From the NCBI GenBank assembly GCA_937916415.1, contig CALGGH010000215.1:1-10571 (forward strand): a stretch of 10,571 nt of DNA, in the 5' to 3' direction. Source of the stretch: an uncultured Lachnospiraceae bacterium. GTDB lineage: Bacteria; Bacillota; Clostridia; Lachnospirales; Lachnospiraceae. Each line of letters opens with the position of its first letter. The stretch's first letter is position 1. Shown piece by piece: positions 6,433 through 10,571 of this stretch. Made by a program: the position numbers and the translations under genes. The notes beneath the pieces are model-generated. The model was not told the origin of the DNA. It saw nothing but the letters and a program-made list of their open reading frames with translations, and did no database searches.

Positions 6433-7806
6433 ATGAGCACGTACCTGAACATATACGTAACTTCATTATCCAAGTATTTTCTTGGCATTTTTTTGATAAT
6501 TCACTGCCTGCTGGGCGTGATCTGCCTCATCCTGGACGATACCGGAAGTGATGCGGACTGGATCCACCACGTCAGGTCCGTGGTCATGTTTTTGTTCAGC
6601 TTCACGGCGTTTCTCTGCATCTGCTTTGAGACCGGCAGCATGCGCATCCTGGTTTATTTTTTCATTGAACAGGTGCTGATGCTCGGTATCATGGTCATAG
6701 GCACGATGCTTTATCCCGAGGCCAACAAGATTTTCGCGGGCAACATGTGCATGCTTTTAAGCGTGGGCTTCGTGATGCTGACGAGGCTCAACGTGAACAA
6801 GTCGCTCAAGCAGCTGATGATCGTGACCGTTTCGTTCATAGTCAGCATGGGAGTGCCCTTCATCATACGCAAGTTCAAGCTGCTCCATACCCTAAAGTGG
6901 GCGTATGCGTCAATAGGCATAGGCGCGCTCGGGGCGGTGCTGCTGGCCGGGCAGATAACCTATGGCGCCAACATTTCGTATACAATAGGCGGCATCACTT
7001 TTCAGCCGTCGGAATTCATCAAGATCGTGTTCGTGTTCTGCGTGGCCTCGTGCTTCGTTCGCGCGAGGGGCATGAGCGAGGTGGCGCTTTCTGCCTTTCT
7101 GGCTCTGGTACACGTCCTGATCCTCGTGCTCAGCCGTGACCTGGGCAGTGCCCTCATATACGGGGTGACTTACGTGGTGATGGTATTCGTCGCCACGGGC
7201 AACGTGCTCTGCGTGATCGGCGGCGGAGCGGCTGGAGTCATGGCGGCGCTCATGGCTTATCACAGGTTTGCGCACGTGCAGACCAGGGTTTGGGCCTGGC
7301 TCGATCCCTGGAGCACCATAGACGACACCGGATATCAGATCACCCAGTCGCTTTTTGCGATAAGCTCGGGGTCTACCTGGGGACTGGGGCTCATGAAGGG
7401 CAATCCTTCGTCGATACCGTTCGTTGAGGACGACTTCATTTTTTCCGCCATAGTCGAGGAGATGGGATTTGTCTGCGGGATATCAGTGCTGGTTTTGTGC
7501 CTGTTAAGCTTCCTGTCGGCCGTCAAGCTGGCGGCGGGGCTTTCTTCCATGTATTACAGGCTGCTGGCCGTGGGCCTGGGGACCGCGTACGTCTTTCAGG
7601 TGTTCGTGACGGTGGGCGGCGGAGTCAAGTTCATCCCGCTGACCGGAGTGACGCTTCCCTTCGTCAGTTACGGCGGCAGTTCGGTGCTGACCAGCATATT
7701 GCTGTTTGAGGTGCTGGCCGGAGTGAGCATGATCCGTACGGATGAACGGATTTTTTATGAAAAGATAAGTGATGGCGAAACAGGAACGGACAAACAAGGC
7801 AATTAA
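6433..7806 (+). CDS. FtsW/RodA/SpoVE-family peptidoglycan glycosyltransferase
   Basis: SEDS-family membrane enzyme that polymerises lipid II glycan strands at the cytoplasmic membrane. The 457-residue protein has roughly ten hydrophobic segments. Family motifs are FQPSEFIK (190-197), SRDLGSALIYG (234-244), WAWLDPWSTIDDTGYQITQS (288-306), whose LDP loop is where the catalytic Asp of SEDS enzymes is found, SSIPFVEDDFIFSAIVEEMG (326-345), and PLTGVTLPFVSYGGSS (402-417). The N-terminal 150 residues are less conserved but clearly transmembrane. The gene starts five bases after the U32 stop with only a weak GGGG upstream, so it is probably co-transcribed and coupled. It overlaps the next gene, a class B PBP, by 35 bases, as expected for a SEDS-bPBP pair. 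Whether it serves septation or elongation cannot be told by motif; the nearby zapA favours division, and SpoVE-like or RodA-like roles remain possible. Confidence 0.93.
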   Translation: MSTYLNIYVTSLSKYFLGIFLIIHCLLGVICLILDDTGSDADWIHHVRSVVMFLFSFTAFLCICFETGSMRILVYFFIEQVLMLGIMVIGTMLYPEANKIFAGNMCMLLSVGFVMLTRLNVNKSLKQLMIVTVSFIVSMGVPFIIRKFKLLHTLKWAYASIGIGALGAVLLAGQITYGANISYTIGGITFQPSEFIKIVFVFCVASCFVRARGMSEVALSAFLALVHVLILVLSRDLGSALIYGVTYVVMVFVATGNVLCVIGGGAAGVMAALMAYHRFAHVQTRVWAWLDPWSTIDDTGYQITQSLFAISSGSTWGLGLMKGNPSSIPFVEDDFIFSAIVEEMGFVCGISVLVLCLLSFLSAVKLAAGLSSMYYRLLAVGLGTAYVFQVFVTVGGGVKFIPLTGVTLPFVSYGGSSVLTSILLFEVLAGVSMIRTDERIFYEKISDGETGTDKQGN

Positions 7807-9238
7807 ACACAGGAAGCATTCCACCATGGCGCTTTATGCCACCGGCGTGGTGACCTGCGCCCTTTTCGTGGCCATGATGGTTTACATGGTTCATTTTGCC
7901 CGCAACAACAAGATCGAGATGTTCGACAACAGCTACAACCAGTATTCCTACCGGCTCGCCAGGGAGTACCTGCGCGGATCTATCCTGTCTTCTGACGGCG
8001 AGGTGCTGGCATATTCGACCGGAGATGATGCCGGCAGCCAGACGCGCGTCTATCCTTATGCAAACATGTTCGCGCACGGAGTGGGATACAGCACTCACGG
8101 ACGCATGGGCGTCGAAAGCCTGGCCAATTATTACCTCTTAAACTGTCATACCGGCTTAAGCGACGTGGCGCGTTCCGAGGCCGGGGACGAAGGACCGCTG
8201 ACTGCGGACAGCGTCATCACGACGTTTGACGTCAAACTTCAGCAGGTGGCCTATGATTCGCTGGGCGTATACCGCGGGGCCGTAGTGATCACGGAGGTTA
8301 AGACGGGACGGGTTCTTGCCATGGTCAGCAAGCCTGATTTTGACCCGAACAACATAGAGCAGCTCTGGGATGAGCTGATCTCGGACAAAAAGAATTCAAA
8401 CCTGTTGAACCGCGTGACGCAGGGACTGTATCCGCCCGGCTCGACGTTCAAGATCATAACGACGCTGGAGTACCTCCGTGAAAACGGCAACTCCGTCGCG
8501 GGATACCATTATTACTGCAACGGCAGCTTTACATACGGCGACACGACCATCAAGTGCTATCACGGGACCGTGCACGGTTCGGTGGACTTCACCAAGGCCT
8601 TTGCCAAGAGCTGCAACTCGTCATTTGCCAACGTCGGAGCGGGCCTGGATCCCGCATCCTTTTCCAGGACGCTGGATGACCTGCTCTTTGACGCAAAGCT
8701 CCCCTGTGACCTGCCTACGTCCGTATCTACTACGGCGGTTGATGCCGAAGTGGACTCGCACAACCTGATGCAGGCCTCCATAGGCCAGGGGCAGGACGCC
8801 ATGAGCCCGCTGCACCTGAACATGATAACCTGCGCCATAGCCAACGGCGGCACGCTGATGAAACCGATCTTCATCGACAGGGTCGAGTCCGCATCCGGCA
8901 GCACCGTCACCAGGTTTAATCCTGAGAAATACGGACAGCTGATGAGCACCGAGGAGAGCGCGGCCCTGACGGAGCTCATGGAGGAGGTCGTGCGCAGCGG
9001 CACCGGCACCAGGCTCCGGAGTGAGCTCTATGACGCGGCCGGCAAGACCGGGTCGGCGGAGTTCAACAATTACAGCAAGGATGATTCACATGCGTGGTTT
9101 ACCGGATTCGCCCCGTCTGAGGATCCGCAGATAGCGGTTACGATAATAATAGAGGGAGCTGGCAGCGGCGGAGAATATGCCGTGCCCATAGCGAAACGCA
9201 TGTTTGACAGGTATTTTGAGTCAGTGAAACAGGAGTAA
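7772..9238 (+). CDS. Class B penicillin-binding protein (transpeptidase, PBP2/PbpA-like)
   Basis: D,D-transpeptidase that crosslinks the glycan made by the adjacent FtsW/RodA protein. From ATG 7772 it has 488 residues. A basic cytoplasmic tail is followed by one membrane anchor (about 20-42), then a short dimerisation region with RGSILSSDGEVLAYS (68-82). The transpeptidase domain starts near 165 (YRGAVVITEVKTGRVLAMVS). Active-site motifs are all present: YPPGSTFK with nucleophile Ser224 and Lys227, S-C-N at 280-282, and KTGSAE with Lys425. There are no PASTA domains. The protein is on the short side, like PbpA of RodA-PbpA pairs. The start lies inside the ftsW/rodA frame (35-base overlap) without a strong Shine-Dalgarno, suggesting translational coupling; an alternative ATG at 7826 would keep the anchor. 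The stop is immediately followed by an ATG of a micro-ORF and a tandem repeat. Confidence 0.93.
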   Translation: MAKQERTNKAIKHRKHSTMALYATGVVTCALFVAMMVYMVHFARNNKIEMFDNSYNQYSYRLAREYLRGSILSSDGEVLAYSTGDDAGSQTRVYPYANMFAHGVGYSTHGRMGVESLANYYLLNCHTGLSDVARSEAGDEGPLTADSVITTFDVKLQQVAYDSLGVYRGAVVITEVKTGRVLAMVSKPDFDPNNIEQLWDELISDKKNSNLLNRVTQGLYPPGSTFKIITTLEYLRENGNSVAGYHYYCNGSFTYGDTTIKCYHGTVHGSVDFTKAFAKSCNSSFANVGAGLDPASFSRTLDDLLFDAKLPCDLPTSVSTTAVDAEVDSHNLMQASIGQGQDAMSPLHLNMITCAIANGGTLMKPIFIDRVESASGSTVTRFNPEKYGQLMSTEESAALTELMEEVVRSGTGTRLRSELYDAAGKTGSAEFNNYSKDDSHAWFTGFAPSEDPQIAVTIIIEGAGSGGEYAVPIAKRMFDRYFESVKQE

Positions 9239-9338
9239 ATGAAGCTTGACGTGCGTTTGAGACACAGGAGTAAATGAAGCTTGACGTGCGTTTGAGACAC
9301 AGGAGTAAATGAAGCTTAACGTGCGTTTGAAACAGGAG
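9231..9338 (+). repeat. 35-bp tandem repeat encoding overlapping micro-ORFs
   Basis: Copies at 9231-9265 and 9266-9300 are identical; a third at 9301-9333 differs by one substitution and loses two bases near its end, followed by another AGGAG. Every copy begins AGGAGTAAATG, which is a Shine-Dalgarno and an ATG. The first TAA is also the PBP stop codon. The frames starting at 9239 and 9274 each encode MKLDVRLRHRSK and end in a TGA that overlaps the next ATG (ATGA). The third, 9309-9344, encodes MKLNVRLKQEI. TGAAACAGGAG flanks the array on both sides, which suggests slippage or unequal exchange between the AGGAG-containing sequences. Whether the peptides are made or the array is neutral expansion is unknown. 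There are no spacers, so it is not CRISPR. Confidence 0.9.
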
Positions 9339-9396
9339 ATTTAAAAAAAGTTTCCTGGTAGGTGTTTTGAGACAGCGAATCAAGGTTTGAACCGGA

Positions 9397-10452
9397 TCAG
9401 AAGAGGGCGTAAATCTGTAAGTCAGGCTCCTTGGAAAGGTCGATGACGTTGCCGTCGGCATCGCGGAGCATGGGCCTGGCACAGTGCAGATTGTTGATGA
9501 ATATCACGTCTCCCTCGCGTCCGTCGTTTAACTTGGCATGAAGTCCCATCTGTGTGGAAGCGATGTGGAACATGATGGCTTCAAGCTTCATCTTGTTGTA
9601 CTTCATGGCATCCTTCTCAAAATTGGAGATGATCTCGAAGGCATTGAGCGGGAAGCGATAGGTCTTGGGAGCGGACATGGCCTCGTAGGCATCTATGATC
9701 GAAATGTTCTGAGCGAAATTGTCGATCTCGTTGATCTTGAGCCCGTTGGGATAGCCGAGTCCGTCGCCTTTTTCATGATGCTGGAGCGCACACTTGGCAA
9801 TCGGACCGTCCAAACCGACCGAAACAAGCAGATCATGACCCAGGGTGGTGTGAGTCTTCATCTGGGCAAATTCCTCGTCGGTGAGCCTTGAAGGCTTGTA
9901 TATGAGTTCCCTGGGCAGGCAGAGCTTGCCGATGTCATATAGGAACCCGCACTGAATGAAGGTGAACATTTCCTGCTTGGTCATGCCCAGCCAGTTGGCG
10001 AATATCGAAGCGATCATCCCGGTGTTGAGCATGTGCTCGTATATCATGTTTTCCATGTCGGGAGTGATGTTGACCAGATACTCCAGCATCTTGTCGCCGG
10101 TGGCAGCATTGGAGGCAAGCTTCACGTAGATGTTTAACAGCTGGTCGATCGGCGGACGCACGTGATCGATCACGCAGTTGTCGATTATCCTGCGGAACTG
10201 AGGCACGCACTCGTAATAGATGCCTTTAAATTTCTTAAAGTCATCACTTAGCTTGACCTTCTCGGTATGGGTTTCGGCGAAGTCGACGTCCTCCATGATC
10301 GTGATGGCCATTATGTTGTGCCTGGATAACCTTTCCAGGTCCTTGACATCCAGTTTTGTTCCCTTGGAGTAGAGCTTCTCGCCGTGATTGGACATGATGT
10401 CCTCGCCGAGGATGTCTCCGGGTTTTAACGTCATGCGTGCAACCGTCTTCAT
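9397..10452 (-). CDS. HD-GYP domain protein with degenerate HD motif
   Basis: HD-GYP proteins hydrolyse cyclic di-GMP or related cyclic dinucleotides in the cytoplasm. This 351-residue protein has an N-terminal region beginning MKTVARMTLKPGDILGEDIM, the opening found in many clostridial HD-GYP proteins, and a helical linker. The HD-GYP domain runs from about 135 to 300: His140, then LYDIGK (171-176), His201, HHEKGDGLGYP (225-235) with the GYP triad, and Asp254 in IIDAYEAMS. A C-terminal segment GREGDVIFINNLHCARPML follows. The usual HD is YD here: Tyr172 replaces the first metal-binding His, while the Asp and other ligands remain. Activity may therefore be reduced or lost, leaving a sensor or protein-interaction role. 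No sensor or receiver domain is attached. The gene converges on the PBP gene and has its own promoter, with no Shine-Dalgarno before the ATG at 10452. Confidence 0.85.
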   Translation of the reverse strand: MKTVARMTLKPGDILGEDIMSNHGEKLYSKGTKLDVKDLERLSRHNIMAITIMEDVDFAETHTEKVKLSDDFKKFKGIYYECVPQFRRIIDNCVIDHVRPPIDQLLNIYVKLASNAATGDKMLEYLVNITPDMENMIYEHMLNTGMIASIFANWLGMTKQEMFTFIQCGFLYDIGKLCLPRELIYKPSRLTDEEFAQMKTHTTLGHDLLVSVGLDGPIAKCALQHHEKGDGLGYPNGLKINEIDNFAQNISIIDAYEAMSAPKTYRFPLNAFEIISNFEKDAMKYNKMKLEAIMFHIASTQMGLHAKLNDGREGDVIFINNLHCARPMLRDADGNVIDLSKEPDLQIYALF

Positions 10453-10459
10453 ACATAAA

Positions 10460-10488
10460 ATATTAAAAGGTTAACACAAATTAGTCAA
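10460..10488 (-). promoter_or_regulatory. Sigma-A-type promoter of the HD-GYP gene, apparently leaderless
   Basis: On the minus strand TTGACT (10488-10483), a 17-base spacer and TAATAT (10465-10460) form a recognisable promoter. Only seven bases separate the -10 from the ATG at 10452, so transcription should begin at or next to the start codon. No Shine-Dalgarno occurs between, which agrees with a leaderless mRNA. Confidence 0.55.
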
Positions 10489-10516
10489 GGTATGGTAAAT
10501 TTATAATCGATGAAAC

Positions 10517-10553
10517 TTATCGTAAACGCATTAAATAAATGCGTTTACGATAA
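10517..10553. repeat. Perfect 16-bp inverted repeat upstream of the HD-GYP promoter
   Basis: TTATCGTAAACGCATT (10517-10532) is inverted without mismatch as AATGCGTTTACGATAA (10538-10553), with the five-base loop AAATA. It lies 28 bases upstream of the -35 box of the HD-GYP gene. No clear T-run follows on either strand, so it is a poor terminator. It could be an operator, a palindromic intergenic element or the end of a neighbouring unit cut by the window edge. A shorter CGCA/TGCG pair follows at 10560-10571. Confidence 0.8.
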
Positions 10554-10571
10554 CTGCTCCGCAAGGATGCG

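Noticed and set aside
9282..9310. Promoters within the 35-bp repeats (TTGACG box)
   Set aside because: No acceptable -10 lies at 16-18 bases; the best candidate matches only three of six positions.
9231..9338. CRISPR array
   Set aside because: The units are directly abutting with no spacers and no cas genes nearby.
9070..9482. Minus-strand open frames with repeated LHLLLCLKRTSSFIYS segments
   Set aside because: The repetition is only the 35-bp array read backwards, extending into the PBP gene; no start signal or domain.

Overview
Most of this window, from about 1490 to the end, looks like chromosome of an anaerobic clostridial bacterium, probably Lachnospiraceae or a relative. The evidence is the gene content and order (Gx-type transporter, ruvA, ruvB, zapA, U32 peptidase, FtsW/RodA, class B PBP, HD-GYP), the Gram-positive style Shine-Dalgarno sequences, and uniform codon use rich in AGG arginine codons. 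I cannot name the genus from sequence alone.

The first 1.5 kb is different and appears chimeric. Bases 1 to about 495 carry, on the minus strand, a Gfo/Idh/MocA oxidoreductase cut off at both ends. At about 490-499 it changes abruptly into a Bacteroidales-type M15 peptidase (minus strand), which is followed by a divergent Bacteroidales-type hypothetical gene (plus strand). That gene runs in frame, at about 1480-1500, into a Gx transporter that has lost its N-terminus. The Bacteroidales segment also has a good Bacteroidetes-type promoter (TTG, 20 bp, TACCTTTG). The simplest explanation is an assembly or amplification chimera. A real insertion is possible but less likely, and novelty claims about the first 1.5 kb should wait for read support.

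Layout from 1490: the 3' part of the transporter gene is followed closely by ruvA and ruvB, which form the Holliday-junction branch-migration motor. Next is zapA, for FtsZ-ring assembly, with its own likely promoter inside the end of ruvB. A strong intrinsic-terminator-like hairpin then lies only 11 bases before the start of a long U32-family gene with a four-cysteine pattern and a DUF3656 region, resembling RNA hydroxylases of the RlhA type. An FtsW/RodA glycosyltransferase and a class B transpeptidase follow, with overlapping reading frames; they are the standard two-enzyme septal or elongation peptidoglycan synthase. So the plus-strand block combines DNA repair, RNA modification and cell-wall or division functions.

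Directly after the PBP stop codon is a perfect 35-bp tandem repeat (two full copies and a diverged third). Each copy carries an AGGAG and an ATG and encodes a 11-12 residue micro-ORF whose stop overlaps the next start. A minus-strand HD-GYP-like gene follows. It has Tyr in place of the first His of the HD pair and appears to be transcribed leaderless from a sigma-A-type promoter. Upstream of it is a perfect 16-bp inverted repeat close to the right edge.

I found no convincing undescribed defence, mobile or biosynthetic system. The observations most worth checking are the micro-ORF repeat, the degenerate HD-GYP protein with its leaderless start, the terminator abutting the U32 gene, and the chimeric left end.
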